From NCBI RefSeq assembly GCF_003325355.1, contig NZ_CP030850.1, forward strand, positions 806,001-870,000: 64,000 nt of DNA, written 5' to 3'. A program made the position numbers and the translations under genes. Source of the DNA: Runella rosea. GTDB lineage: Bacteria; Bacteroidota; Bacteroidia; Cytophagales; Spirosomataceae. Each line of letters opens with the position of its first letter. The first letter of the stretch is position 1. Below are positions 17,874 to 26,858 of the stretch, in pieces. The notes under the pieces are model-generated. The model was not told the DNA's origin. It made no database searches and worked only from the letters and a program-made list of their open reading frames with translations.

Positions 17874-18104
17874 ATGAATAAAAAGCTGTCCATTTTGTTG
17901 GTATTGATGTGTGGTTTAGGGGTTGGAGGATGTTGGTATCGTCAATGTCCAATCAAAGGCTGCAAGGTGCGCCATGAGCATAGTCATGGTAGGAGTATTG
18001 TGCGCGGGCGGGGCACTTTCCCCAAGCCCCATTTCTTCGGAAAGCCGAGGACTGCGGCCGAAAAAAGGGAGCAGGCAAACGAAAGACGGCGTAAGCGGAG
18101 CTAG
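17874..18104 (+). CDS. Small basic lipoprotein, unknown function
   Basis: 76 residues. A lipoprotein signal (KKLSILLVLMCGLGVGGC, lipidated Cys about 20) is followed by a short WYRQCP motif and a strongly basic tail rich in His, Arg and Lys (HEHSHGR, GRGTFPKPHF, EKREQANERRRKRS). I do not recognise a family by name. The clean lipobox and the fit between the tRNA terminator and the gyrA promoter argue that it is real. Possible roles (envelope or nucleic-acid contact through the basic tail) are speculation. Confidence 0.6.
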   Translation: MNKKLSILLVLMCGLGVGGCWYRQCPIKGCKVRHEHSHGRSIVRGRGTFPKPHFFGKPRTAAEKREQANERRRKRS

Positions 18105-18105
18105 T

Positions 18106-18137
18106 TTTGCCATTATAAAGTATTTGGTGTATTTTTG
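18106..18137 (+). promoter_or_regulatory. Consensus promoter for gyrA
   Basis: TTTG, 20 bases, TATTTTTG: exact Bacteroidota consensus, with a start site predicted about 18144, giving a very short leader before the ATG at 18162. Confidence 0.75.
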
Positions 18138-18161
18138 TACAAAAGCATTTAATTTTTGTTT

Positions 18162-20675
18162 ATGTCAGAAAACACCGGTAATATTATTCCTATTAACATT
18201 GAGGATGAGATGCGTACGGCTTACATTGATTATTCAATGTCGGTCATTATTTCTCGTGCACTCCCTGATGCCCGCGATGGATTAAAGCCTGTTCACCGTC
18301 GGGTGCTTTATACAATGTTTGAATCGGGCTTTTTGCACAATCGCCCCTATAAAAAATCGGCCCGTACCGTCGGCGACGTGATGGCCAAATATCACCCCCA
18401 CGGCGACGCTTCAATCTACGATACAATGGTGCGGATGGCGCAACCTTGGTCACTTCGTTACATGTTGGTTGATGGTCAGGGAAACTTTGGTTCGTTGGAC
18501 GGCGATTCTCCCGCCGCCATGCGTTATACAGAATCAAGACTGAAACGTATTGCCGAAGAGATGTTGCAAGACATCAATAAAGAGACCGTTAACTTTCAGC
18601 CTAACTACGATGACTCGGATGAAGAGCCAACCGTATTGCCCGCCAAATTACCCAACCTACTTTTAAACGGTTCTTCGGGTATTGCTGTAGGGATGGCCAC
18701 TAATATGGCCCCTCACAACCTTACTGAGGTCATTGATGGGACTATTGCTTACATTGATAATAATTCTATCACTGTTCAGGAATTGATACAGTACGTCAAA
18801 GCACCTGACTTCCCTACTGGAGCTATTATTTATGGCTATCAGGGAGTTAGGTCTGCCTATGAGACAGGAAGAGGACGGGTTGTGATGCGTGCAGTGGCTA
18901 CTTTTGAGCAAACAAAGACAGGACGTGAGCAAATTGTGATTACGGAGATTCCGTACATGGTCAATAAGGCCGACATGATCAAACGGATTGCCGATATGGT
19001 CAATGACAAACGTTTGGATGGAATTTCGGCCATCCGCGATGAGTCAGACCGCGACGGTATTCGCATTGTGTTTGAGTTGAAAAAAGATAGTATTCCCAAT
19101 ATTGTTTTAAATCACCTTTATAAGTTTACTCCTCTTCAATCATCATTCAGCATCAATAATGTTGCCTTGGTAAAAGGGCGCCCTGCGTTGTTGAACCTGA
19201 AAGATTTGATAAAGTATTACGTGGAGCACCGGGTGGAAGTAATCACGCGTCGTACGCAGTATGATCTTCGGGAAGCAGAAAAACGAGCCCATATCTTACA
19301 GGGATTATTGATTGCCCTCGATAACCTAGATGCGGTCATTAAGTTGATTCGAAGTGCCCGTGACCCCGAAACTGCCCGAAATGGTTTGATTGAACAGTTC
19401 AGTTTGAGTGAACCTCAGGCCCGTGCTATACTAGAGATGCGTTTACAACGCCTCACTGGAATGGAGCGCGACAAAATCATCGCCGAATACGAAGAATTGA
19501 TGAAGCTCATTGCTGATTTACAGGATATTTTAGCCAATGAGGTTCGTAAGTTCCAGATTATCAAAGACGAACTTATGGATTTGAGAGCACGCTACGGTGA
19601 TGCCCGCCGCTCAAAAATTGAGTACGCCGCCGAAGAGTTTGCCGATGAAGACATGATTGCTGATGAAGAAATGTTGATTACTATTTCGCATCAAGGATAC
19701 GTAAAACGTACCCCAATCGGTGAGTACCGTACGCAGGGCAGGGGAGGAGTTGGCTCAAGAGGAGTTACCACCAAAGATGATGACTTTACGGAGCATTTGT
19801 TTTCGGCAACGATGCTGAACTATCTGCTGATTTTTACCGAATTCGGTAAGTTATTCTGGCTCAAAGTATACGAGATTCCCGAAGGTTCAAAAACGGCCAA
19901 AGGTCGGCCCATCCAAAACCTCATAAATATTGAGTCGGGTGATAAAGTAAGAGCTGTCATCAATGTTCGTACTTTAAGTGATGCTGATTATATCAACAAT
20001 AACTACATCATCATGTGTACTGAAGACGGGACCATCAAAAAGACATTGTTGGAAGCCTATTCTCGGCCACGTGCCAATGGTATTGCGGCAATCACAATAA
20101 ATGAAGGTGACCGCTTATTGGATGTGGCACTGACCAACGGTGACAACCAAATTATCATTGCGTCTAAAGAAGGAAAGGCCGTACGCTTCCATGAAAGTCG
20201 AGTCCGTCCAATGGGTCGTACCGCGGCTGGTGTGAAGGGTATCGAATTGGGTGATGAAGGAACCACCAACAAAGCGATTGGAATGCTCTGCGTCAGTAAT
20301 TTGGAAAAACAATTGATGGTAGTTTCCGAAAATGGATATGGAAAACGATCTCAGATTGAAGATTATCGTGAGACTAACCGGGGGGCTAAAGGTGTAACAA
20401 CGCTGAATATTACGGAAAAAGTAGGAAATCTGGTGGCAATCAAAGAAGTGTCGGATAGTGATGATTTGATGATTATCAATAAATCAGGAATTGCGATTCG
20501 TATGTCAGTCACTGAAATACGCGTTGCGGGCCGAAACACCCAGGGAGTCCGGTTGATTAAGTTAAACGATGGCGACGAGATTTCATCCGTTACCCGTATA
20601 GAATCAGAAGAAGCAGTTATTGATGGGAGTGAAGAGGGAGGCGCAGCTGCCCCCGAACCACCAATCGAAGCCTAG
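18162..20675 (+). CDS. gyrA: DNA gyrase subunit A
   Basis: A subunit of gyrase, which introduces negative supercoils with GyrB. I start at ATG 18162 ([19 protein letters not shown]), not two codons earlier, because this gives E. coli-like numbering: [10 protein letters not shown] at 78-87 and catalytic Tyr122 in AMRYTESRL. The breakage-reunion and tower domains are complete. The C-terminal six-blade wrapping domain has repeated blades, with the GyrA-box-like [11 protein letters not shown] near residue 530 and an acidic tail ([14 protein letters not shown]). Length 837 is normal. Residue 83 is Ala where E. coli has Ser, as in mycobacteria. Confidence 0.97.
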   Translation: MSENTGNIIPINIEDEMRTAYIDYSMSVIISRALPDARDGLKPVHRRVLYTMFESGFLHNRPYKKSARTVGDVMAKYHPHGDASIYDTMVRMAQPWSLRYMLVDGQGNFGSLDGDSPAAMRYTESRLKRIAEEMLQDINKETVNFQPNYDDSDEEPTVLPAKLPNLLLNGSSGIAVGMATNMAPHNLTEVIDGTIAYIDNNSITVQELIQYVKAPDFPTGAIIYGYQGVRSAYETGRGRVVMRAVATFEQTKTGREQIVITEIPYMVNKADMIKRIADMVNDKRLDGISAIRDESDRDGIRIVFELKKDSIPNIVLNHLYKFTPLQSSFSINNVALVKGRPALLNLKDLIKYYVEHRVEVITRRTQYDLREAEKRAHILQGLLIALDNLDAVIKLIRSARDPETARNGLIEQFSLSEPQARAILEMRLQRLTGMERDKIIAEYEELMKLIADLQDILANEVRKFQIIKDELMDLRARYGDARRSKIEYAAEEFADEDMIADEEMLITISHQGYVKRTPIGEYRTQGRGGVGSRGVTTKDDDFTEHLFSATMLNYLLIFTEFGKLFWLKVYEIPEGSKTAKGRPIQNLINIESGDKVRAVINVRTLSDADYINNNYIIMCTEDGTIKKTLLEAYSRPRANGIAAITINEGDRLLDVALTNGDNQIIIASKEGKAVRFHESRVRPMGRTAAGVKGIELGDEGTTNKAIGMLCVSNLEKQLMVVSENGYGKRSQIEDYRETNRGAKGVTTLNITEKVGNLVAIKEVSDSDDLMIINKSGIAIRMSVTEIRVAGRNTQGVRLIKLNDGDEISSVTRIESEEAVIDGSEEGGAAAPEPPIEA

Positions 20676-20840
20676 ATTGGATGAAATATGTGCGATAAGA
20701 AAGTAGATTTTAGGGTATAAATTTGTTAATTATCCAACAATCTGCTCTCTTATCCTTTTTTTTAAATTTATTCAATCAACAATAAGTCAATTTTTATCCC
20801 GTTTTTTGCTCAAATTTTAAACTTAATAACTTACCTCAAA

Positions 20841-22280
20841 ATGAAAAAGTTGATCGTAACATCTGCTTTTAGTTTTTTTGCTATTTCTGCCTTTTCTCAG
20901 GTAGACAAATTAGTACTTGAACAGAAAAAGAAAGAAAAAGAAAAAAGCGACAAAGCTATCACAGACCCCAAAGCAGGTGCAAAATCGAGCACTTGGCTGG
21001 ATCGGGGCAAATTGTATGATGAAATTGCCCGTCTCTATACTGAAATGGACTCAAGCGCCGCTTTAGTGGCGTATGAATCATTTAAAAAAGCAGTAGAGGT
21101 AGATGCTGCAAAACCAGGTAAAGTGACCAAAGAAGCGCAGAAGTTTCTGACAGGTGGAACGGACGAAAGTGGGGTAAATTTGGGAACGGCACTTGTAAAA
21201 CAAGGTGCCGAGAAATTCCAGACCAAAAAGTATGATGACGCAATTAAGTTTTTCAATATAGCACAAGAAGTGAATCCGAAGGATACGCTAGCTCCTTTAT
21301 ACGGTGCTTACAGTGCCATGCAGAGTCAAAAAAATGACATTGCGGCGACCATGATGGAGCAATATATCGAAAAAGGAGGGAAGGACGCCGGGAACTTCGC
21401 CCTTTTGGCGCAATTGTACCGTATCGAAAAGAAGAACGATAAAGCACTCGCAATCTTGGATAAGGGAATGGAGATATTACCAGCAAGCAAAACTTCCTTT
21501 AAAGCTGAACGTGTCAATGTACTTTTGGACACACAACGTTTGGAAGAAGCGAAGGTTGGTTTGAATGAACTAATCGACTTAGATCCAAAAAATGCACAAT
21601 ATGCGCTTAACTTGGGTATTTTGAACGACAATGAAGTACAACAGATTACTGGAGAAATCAGGAAGCTGGCCGAAACTTCTAAAAAAACAGGAGGTGTTGA
21701 TCGTAAAATAAAGGAAGCGGAAGAAACAGATAAAGTTTTTGCAGACGAAGTAAAAAGAATTTCTGGATTGATTGCAAAACAACCTAAAAATGCCGATTTG
21801 AAGCGTCAAAAAGCAGAGGTAGAAGCAAAGCAGAAAGAAAACAAAGTTGCTTTGGAAGAAGCTAAAGCAGAATTGGTCAAAACAAAAGAGGAAATTGCCA
21901 AACTAGGAGACCCTACGGCTAAAATTGCAGAACTTAATGCAAAGCTTACAAAGGCCCGTGAAGGGGCAAAATCAGCGTATGACAGAGCATTGAAGGCTGA
22001 TCCTAACAATTACGATGCACTTTTTAATATGGGTGTATTTTATTTCAACGAAGCAGTTGAAATGAAGAGAGAAGTGGATGCGATGGATATGAAGGATTAT
22101 AACGTAAAAGGAAAAGACGTTGAACCTAAAGTATGTGGCAAATTCAAACAATCACTGCCTTACTTTACGAAGGCAAAAGCGATTAAAGAAGAAGAAGCCG
22201 TTGTTGAAACGCTGAAACAATTGGATGTCATTTTGAAAGAGTTTGAAGGAAAGAAAATTGTTTGTGAAGAAACAAAATAA
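20841..22280 (+). CDS. Secreted tetratricopeptide-repeat protein
   Basis: 479 residues. A cleavable signal (KKLIVTSAFSFFAISAFSQ) is followed by TPR-like units: AALVAYESFKKAVEVD, GAEKFQTKKYDDAIKFFNIAQEVNPKD, FALLAQLYRIEKKNDKALAILDKGMEILP, and AYDRALKADPNNYDALFNMGVFYFNEAV. A central Lys/Glu-rich coiled-coil insertion lies at about 290-370. It should act in the periplasm or outer membrane as a scaffold; no partner is indicated. Two Cys residues occur late (VCGKF, VCEE). Part of its 3' end is duplicated in degraded form 100 bases downstream. Confidence 0.85.
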   Translation: MKKLIVTSAFSFFAISAFSQVDKLVLEQKKKEKEKSDKAITDPKAGAKSSTWLDRGKLYDEIARLYTEMDSSAALVAYESFKKAVEVDAAKPGKVTKEAQKFLTGGTDESGVNLGTALVKQGAEKFQTKKYDDAIKFFNIAQEVNPKDTLAPLYGAYSAMQSQKNDIAATMMEQYIEKGGKDAGNFALLAQLYRIEKKNDKALAILDKGMEILPASKTSFKAERVNVLLDTQRLEEAKVGLNELIDLDPKNAQYALNLGILNDNEVQQITGEIRKLAETSKKTGGVDRKIKEAEETDKVFADEVKRISGLIAKQPKNADLKRQKAEVEAKQKENKVALEEAKAELVKTKEEIAKLGDPTAKIAELNAKLTKAREGAKSAYDRALKADPNNYDALFNMGVFYFNEAVEMKREVDAMDMKDYNVKGKDVEPKVCGKFKQSLPYFTKAKAIKEEEAVVETLKQLDVILKEFEGKKIVCEETK

Positions 22281-22286
22281 GAAAAT

Positions 22287-22311
22287 AAAGAGTGGGTTCA
22301 ACTCACTCTTT
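22287..22311 (+). terminator. Terminator after the TPR gene
   Basis: Stem AAAGAGTG/CACTCTTT with an extra inner GTT/AAC pairing, followed by ATTTTTG, 6 bases after the stop codon. Confidence 0.75.
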
Positions 22312-22388
22312 ATTTTTGAATGTTTTATTTAACATAATGTAAATTATAATACATTTATTTTGTGCTAATTCTGGTCCAACATATGGTA

Positions 22389-22566
22389 TATGAAGGATTA
22401 TGACGTAAAAGGAAAAGACAAAGTAGGTGGCAAATTCAAACAATTTTACGAAGGCAAATATGACAGCGGGACATTAAGAGCCATTAAAAGAGTAATACTG
22501 AATTTGCCCCAAGGATTCGATTATAGACAAAAAAGAAATCAAGAGGGAAGATATCGTTCAAAGTAG
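22389..22566 (+). pseudogene. Decayed copy of the 3' end of the upstream TPR gene
   Basis: Bases 22389-22458 repeat 22087-22180 of the TPR gene: the MKDYxVKGKD coding stretch is nearly identical, then 9 bases (codons for VEP) are missing. The GGCAAATTCAAACAA block is kept, then 11 bases are missing, which shifts the frame through the ACGAAGGCAAA block. A 58-codon open frame (22390-22566) remains by chance of the indels. No similarity to the rest of the gene is seen. Confidence 0.7.
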
Positions 22567-23220
22567 AAGAAAAGTGCGTAAATGGTTTGTAAGGTGGCTT
22601 GCATTAAATTCTTTTGACGACTGATAATAAAGTTATTCTCTAAAATTGGGTCTTTTACATTTCTCTTCTCGATTGCGGGTTGCCTCAACAGACTCGGAAT
22701 GAAGGAATGAATCTAGTATATTTAAAATATGTACCAATATTTTGGGTAAAATGAAATTCATCATCTTGGGTTTTCAGCGTTATAATGCAAGTCAACAACC
22801 CATTTTTATGAGGAGAATAACAGTAAAATAGCTTCTTTTTTAAATCCCTGACTATTAGGCAATTATATATTCACGTGGAACACCGTGAAAAAATTGTGAA
22901 ACAGTAGTACCTAAAACATTAATAGACAGATTGTTCAGTCTTTAGAAACGTTTCACAAGAAAGTAGGCGTGTTGACTGCCTGAAAAATAGCTCCTTATAA
23001 TGTTCAGAATTCCAGGCCCACTCCTACTGTTTATTTCCCCTCGCTTAAATATTATTTCCCTATATAGTCTATATTTACTATATTTTATATGTGATAATAT
23101 AAAGTATAGTATTAATATATATTAAGTGTTGAATTGGGGTATGTATTAAAACGAATTAATTTTTTGTAGGGTGGATATAGTTTTTTTGTCATACTTCTTC
23201 TACCATTTTCTGCAGGATTT
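22567..23220. other. Gene-free, AT-rich stretch
   Basis: I see no coding region, RNA gene or clear terminator. Minor palindromes occur (TTCACG...CGTGAA near 22870 and GAAACGTTTC at 22945-22954) without an adjacent gene to regulate. The decayed TPR copy just upstream suggests a degraded region. Confidence 0.5.
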
Positions 23221-23742
23221 TTATTGTCCCAAAAATTGATTGAACTTAGAATTTGGGTCAACGGGTATGACTTGAGAACTACCGTCATCATAAACAATGG
23301 TTATAAGTACCGCACGACGTGGTTTTATCAGTTCAAGAGAGTGATTTACGGTCACTTCGGGCTTGCTGTGAGCGGTTCGAGAATCAGCTGAGGTAGATAC
23401 CTTGGTTGCGTGGTTTCTTTCACGCAAATCTGGTGTAGTTACATTACTCACTTTTGCCCCACCGTATCCCTGATTTTCAATTAGTTGTGTTATAATCTGC
23501 GCCTCTTCTGGTGACTGAGTTCGAAACCATTCTAGGTTGTATTTTTCATTCCAAGCCACAATTTTCTCTAAAATGTCATGACTTGGCCGATTACGATAAG
23601 CCAAAATGTGTGAAATGGTTGAACGCTGTACTTTTATGGCATCAGCAAATTGAGAAGCATTCATATTATTCTGATGTAGAATGACCCGAATCTTATTATT
23701 CTTCAGGTAGCGGATATCTGTAAAATCTGAAAATGTCGCCAT
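23221..23742 (-). CDS. XRE-family helix-turn-helix regulator
   Basis: 173 residues. The N-terminal HTH (about 13-65) reads KIRVILHQNNMNASQFADAI, VQRSTISHILAYRNRPSHDILEKIV, the usual lambda-repressor-like five-helix pattern, followed by NLEWF. A polar linker (about 95-135) and a short C-terminal domain (LIKPRRAVLITIVYDDGSSQVIPVDP) follow, which may mediate oligomerisation. There is no toxin or phage neighbour. Repeated TGTTTACA sites immediately upstream suggest autoregulation. The preceding 500 bases carry no other gene on this strand. Confidence 0.85.
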   Translation of the reverse strand: MATFSDFTDIRYLKNNKIRVILHQNNMNASQFADAIKVQRSTISHILAYRNRPSHDILEKIVAWNEKYNLEWFRTQSPEEAQIITQLIENQGYGGAKVSNVTTPDLRERNHATKVSTSADSRTAHSKPEVTVNHSLELIKPRRAVLITIVYDDGSSQVIPVDPNSKFNQFLGQ

Positions 23743-23744
23743 GT

Positions 23745-23902
23745 TGTAAACATTAAAAATGATTTTACAAAGTTACAGATGTTTACATACATAACAAATG
23801 TTTACAGACAAAAATTTTATGTTGACAATTGTATCCATTATTGAAAGACGTAAACTGCACATTGTTTACATATTTACACATAGTGTAAATTTATGTAAAT
23901 AG
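23745..23902. promoter_or_regulatory. Operator array of TGTTTACA/TGTAAACA sites before the XRE gene
   Basis: TGTAAACAT at 23745-23753, TGTTTACA at 23780-23787 and 23799-23806 (19 bases apart), TGTTTACA at 23863-23870, then the perfect palindrome ATTTACAC-ATA-GTGTAAAT at 23872-23890 and TATGTAAATA at about 23892-23901. The first site overlaps the XRE start codon. Binding by the XRE protein is an inference. Confidence 0.6.
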
Positions 23903-24021
23903 TATATATATCTGATAATAAGCTAGTTAAAGTATTTTACACTGATTCTTAGAATAAAAGTTACGCACCTATTAATATAAAATTGAATAATGTAATTTTT
24001 TGTAAATAATTCATTTTTTAT

Positions 24022-24053
24022 TTTGAGTTTACAAAACCTTTTTATTACATTTG
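24022..24053 (+). promoter_or_regulatory. Consensus promoter of a short transcript
   Basis: TTTG, 20 bases, TACATTTG: exact -33/-7 match. Start site predicted near 24060. Confidence 0.65.
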
Positions 24054-24059
24054 TATAAG

Positions 24060-24229
24060 TCAAACAGAGAAGCACAATATTTGGTCAGATAGTGAGGAAG
24101 ATTGTGAAAAAGGTAAGCCGATTTGCTCGAATATTTGTGGTTTGCTTAAGTCGGGTTTTTCCGATAAGACAGTAATTTTATGGGGTAAATGAAGCACGTA
24201 AAAAAGCCACTCGATTGAAGTGGCTTTTT
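24060..24229 (+). ncRNA. Candidate small RNA of about 170 bases
   Basis: Bounded by a consensus promoter at 24022-24053 and the hairpin at 24201-24229. No ATG, GTG or TTG start with a plausible frame is seen. One frame (about 24055-24186) stays open for over 40 codons, including the stretch WSDSEEDCEKGK, but begins with no usable start codon. It could be a small RNA or an unusually started small peptide. No known RNA family is recognised. Confidence 0.4.
24201..24229. terminator. Bidirectional terminator before dapD end
   Basis: Stem AAAAAGCCACT/AGTGGCTTTTT with a 7-base loop, between the candidate small RNA (+) and the convergent dapD (-). Confidence 0.85.
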
Positions 24230-24249
24230 CGTTTTTAATATTATTTATC

Positions 24250-25062
24250 TTAAACTGCTACGTTATTCTCTCGTAATGCCTCATTAAGTGAGGTTTTTAG
24301 ATCAGTACTGGGCTTCCTTTTTCCGATAATAAGAGCGCATGGCACGTGAAATGTCCCTGCTGGGAACGATTTAGGATAACTTCCTGGAATAACAACGCAA
24401 TCATTAGGTACGTATCCTTTATATTCGATGACCTGATCTCCTGTCACGTCCAGGATTTTGGAGCTACCAGTAATTGTGACTCCAGCTCCTAAGACGGCTC
24501 GCTTACCTATGTGTGCTCCTTCAACTACGATGCAGCGTGAACCAATGAATGCACCATCTTCAATGATTACTGGTGCTGCTTGTGGTGGTTCTAGGACTCC
24601 TCCTATTCCAACTCCCCCGCTAAGGTGTACATGTTTGCCTATTTGGGCGCAACTTCCAACGGTAGCCCAAGTATCAACCATGGTGCCTTCATCTACGTAA
24701 GCACCTATATTAACATAGGACGGCATTAGTATGACCCCTTTTGCTAAGTATGCCCCATGTCTTGCTACAGCTGGAGGTACAACCCGCACACCAGATGCTT
24801 TGTAGCCAGTCTTTAGTTTCATTTTATCATGGTATTCAAAAATCCCTATTTCTTTTAGTTCCATTTGTCGGATTGGGAAATAAAGAAGGATAGCTTTCTT
24901 TATCCAGTCGTTGACAATCCAACCGTCGTCGGTTGGTTCAGCAACTCTGATTCTGCCTTCGTTCAATGCGTCTATTACATTCTCAATAGCTTGAATGACT
25001 TGTGGGTCTTTGGTGAGCTCTCTATTGTCCCAAGCGGCTTCTATTTGTACTTTTTCGTTCAT
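24250..25062 (-). CDS. dapD: 2,3,4,5-tetrahydropyridine-2,6-dicarboxylate N-succinyltransferase
   Basis: Transfers succinyl from succinyl-CoA to tetrahydrodipicolinate in the lysine/diaminopimelate pathway. The 270 residues match DapD. An N-terminal helical region (EAAWDNRELTKDPQVIQAI) and the GWIVNDWIKKAILLYF segment lead into a left-handed beta-helix with hexapeptide repeats: ARHGAYLAKGVILMPSYVNIGAYV, MVDTWATVGSCAQIG, VHLSGGVGIGG, then VIIEDGAFIGSRCIVVEGA. The C-terminal PCALIIGKRKPSTD is typical. It implies the succinylase branch. Confidence 0.97.
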   Translation of the reverse strand: MNEKVQIEAAWDNRELTKDPQVIQAIENVIDALNEGRIRVAEPTDDGWIVNDWIKKAILLYFPIRQMELKEIGIFEYHDKMKLKTGYKASGVRVVPPAVARHGAYLAKGVILMPSYVNIGAYVDEGTMVDTWATVGSCAQIGKHVHLSGGVGIGGVLEPPQAAPVIIEDGAFIGSRCIVVEGAHIGKRAVLGAGVTITGSSKILDVTGDQVIEYKGYVPNDCVVIPGSYPKSFPAGTFHVPCALIIGKRKPSTDLKTSLNEALRENNVAV

Positions 25063-25402
25063 TTGTAGTTAAAGTAAAACTTGATTTATTTTGATTTAAT
25101 AATATGATTACAAGGTGTTTAAACTTTAATAACTATCTACTTTGTTTAAGCTTTAAAAATGTATTATTATCAGTATAAATAATATTCGGTATCTTATTTG
25201 AATGGTTTTGGTTGTTTCTTCTATATGAAGTTCTTGTATCTGAGTTGTTGTTCCCCTACTCTATTTTTTATGTATTAGGGATTAATTTATTTTGTATGTA
25301 ATATTACTAATTTATTGGCAAATGATGTAGTGTTTATGTATTTATTGTCTTAAGGCCTTCTATACTGGTATTATTTGTCTAGGATATAAGCATTATACTA
25401 TA

Positions 25403-25568
25403 TTTAGTATTTTTAATAACATTTAGCTTTTATTTAGTATATATACTAAGATTATTCGTATATATTTAGCAATTATGCAACCTTTATGCTAAATAATAAA
25501 GCAGAAATTAGCAAAATATACTAAAATACTAGCCAAATACTAAGAAAGGTATTCTAGTTTACTAAATC
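25403..25568. repeat. Cluster of TTTAGTAT/TTTAGC-type motifs before gapA
   Basis: About ten copies of TTTAG(T/C)A or its complement occur in roughly 165 bases. They include the perfect 16-base palindrome TTAGTATATATACTAA at 25434-25449 and a run of ACTAAA, ACTAG and ACTAAG at 25517-25566. The whole gap 25063-25660 is very AT-rich and has no coding region. It may be a protein-binding array or decayed repeats. Confidence 0.5.
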
Positions 25569-25609
25569 TGAATGGGGACGTATACCTGCTGTAAATAAAA
25601 AATATATAG

Positions 25610-25617
25610 TATCTTTG
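25610..25617 (+). promoter_or_regulatory. -7 element for gapA
   Basis: TATCTTTG fits TAnnTTTG, 43 bases before the ATG; no good -33 partner is visible. Confidence 0.5.
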
Positions 25618-25660
25618 CCAATGAATTAATGATGTTCCATTAAACCACCAAAAAATACCC

Positions 25661-26674
25661 ATGACAAAAGTAAAAGTAGCCATCAATGGATTCGGACGAA
25701 TTGGAAGACTTGCCTATCGTCAAATTTACAACATGCCAGACATTGATGTAGTAGCCATAAACGATTTGACCAGCCCATCTGTACTGGCTCATCTCCTAAA
25801 ATACGACACTGCACAAGGAAGATTCAACGAAGAAGTAACCTCAACCGATAATAGTATTGTTGTAAATGGCGATGAAGTACGCATTTATGCCCAAAAAAAC
25901 CCTGCTGAAATTCCTTGGGGAGCTCACGAAGTAGATGTTGTACTCGAATGTACAGGATTTTTTACCGATAAAGATAAAGCCGCTGCTCACATTACCGCAG
26001 GTGCTAAAAGAGTCGTTATCAGCGCTCCCGCAACGGGAGATTTAAAAACCGTTGTATTCAACGTAAACCACAGCATCCTAGATGGTAGTGAAACCATCAT
26101 CAGCTGCGCAAGTTGTACCACAAACTGTCTTGCACCAATGGCAAAAGCCCTTAATGACGCTTTTGGCATCGAAATCGGTAGCATGACCACAGTACACGCT
26201 TATACAAACGATCAAAATACCCTTGATGCTCCTCATGCTAAAGGTGATTTAAGACGTGCAAGAGCTGCCGCCTCAAACATCGTTCCTAATAGTACTGGTG
26301 CCGCTAAAGCAATCGGATTAGTATTGCCCGAACTAAAAGGCAAATTGGATGGTGGCGCTCAGCGTATCCCTGTTATCACTGGAAGTTTAACCGAATTAAC
26401 GGTTATTTTAAATAAAAAAGTAACCACCGAAGAAGTAAACGCTACCATGAAGGCGGCCAGTAACGAAAGCTTTGGTTATAACGAAGACGAAATCGTAAGC
26501 AGCGACATCATCGGAACTTCATTCGGAAGCCTCTTCGATGCGACCCAAACGAAAGTAGTCAACGTGGGCGATAAGCAATTGGTGAAAACTGTAAGCTGGT
26601 ACGATAACGAAATGAGCTATGTAAGCCAACTCGTTCGTACAGTTAAATACTTTGCACAGTTAATTTCGAAATAA
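25661..26674 (+). CDS. gapA: Glyceraldehyde-3-phosphate dehydrogenase, type I
   Basis: NAD-dependent oxidation and phosphorylation of glyceraldehyde 3-phosphate in glycolysis. 337 residues: Rossmann INGFGRIGR (8-16), VAINDLTS for the adenosine ribose, catalytic Cys152 in [12 protein letters not shown], the [15 protein letters not shown]-type loop ([11 protein letters not shown]), [22 protein letters not shown], and [12 protein letters not shown] near the end. The codon choice is biased towards A/T- and C-ending codons typical of a highly expressed gene and differs from its neighbours, which I read as expression bias and not transfer. It is transcribed alone. Confidence 0.98.
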   Translation: MTKVKVAINGFGRIGRLAYRQIYNMPDIDVVAINDLTSPSVLAHLLKYDTAQGRFNEEVTSTDNSIVVNGDEVRIYAQKNPAEIPWGAHEVDVVLECTGFFTDKDKAAAHITAGAKRVVISAPATGDLKTVVFNVNHSILDGSETIISCASCTTNCLAPMAKALNDAFGIEIGSMTTVHAYTNDQNTLDAPHAKGDLRRARAAASNIVPNSTGAAKAIGLVLPELKGKLDGGAQRIPVITGSLTELTVILNKKVTTEEVNATMKAASNESFGYNEDEIVSSDIIGTSFGSLFDATQTKVVNVGDKQLVKTVSWYDNEMSYVSQLVRTVKYFAQLISK

Positions 26675-26709
26675 ATAAACTGAGTAAATAGATTAAGTTA
26701 TTCATACTG

Positions 26710-26737
26710 AAAAAGGCACTAGTGGTAGTGCCTTTTT
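26710..26737 (+). terminator. Terminator after gapA
   Basis: Stem AAAAAGGCACT/AGTGCCTTTTT with a 6-base loop. Confidence 0.88.
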
Positions 26738-26858
26738 CTATTACTCCTCTCCCTATTAATGTTGAACCAATTATTGATAATTTACTGATAATTAAACAGT
26801 TACCCAATAAAATGAAATTTTATTCATTTTTGAATATTTATTCATTTACCATTCTGGT

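Noticed and set aside
25661-26674. Horizontal transfer of gapA suggested by codon choice
   Set aside because: The bias fits high expression; the protein is ordinary and the gene has a native-type -7 element.
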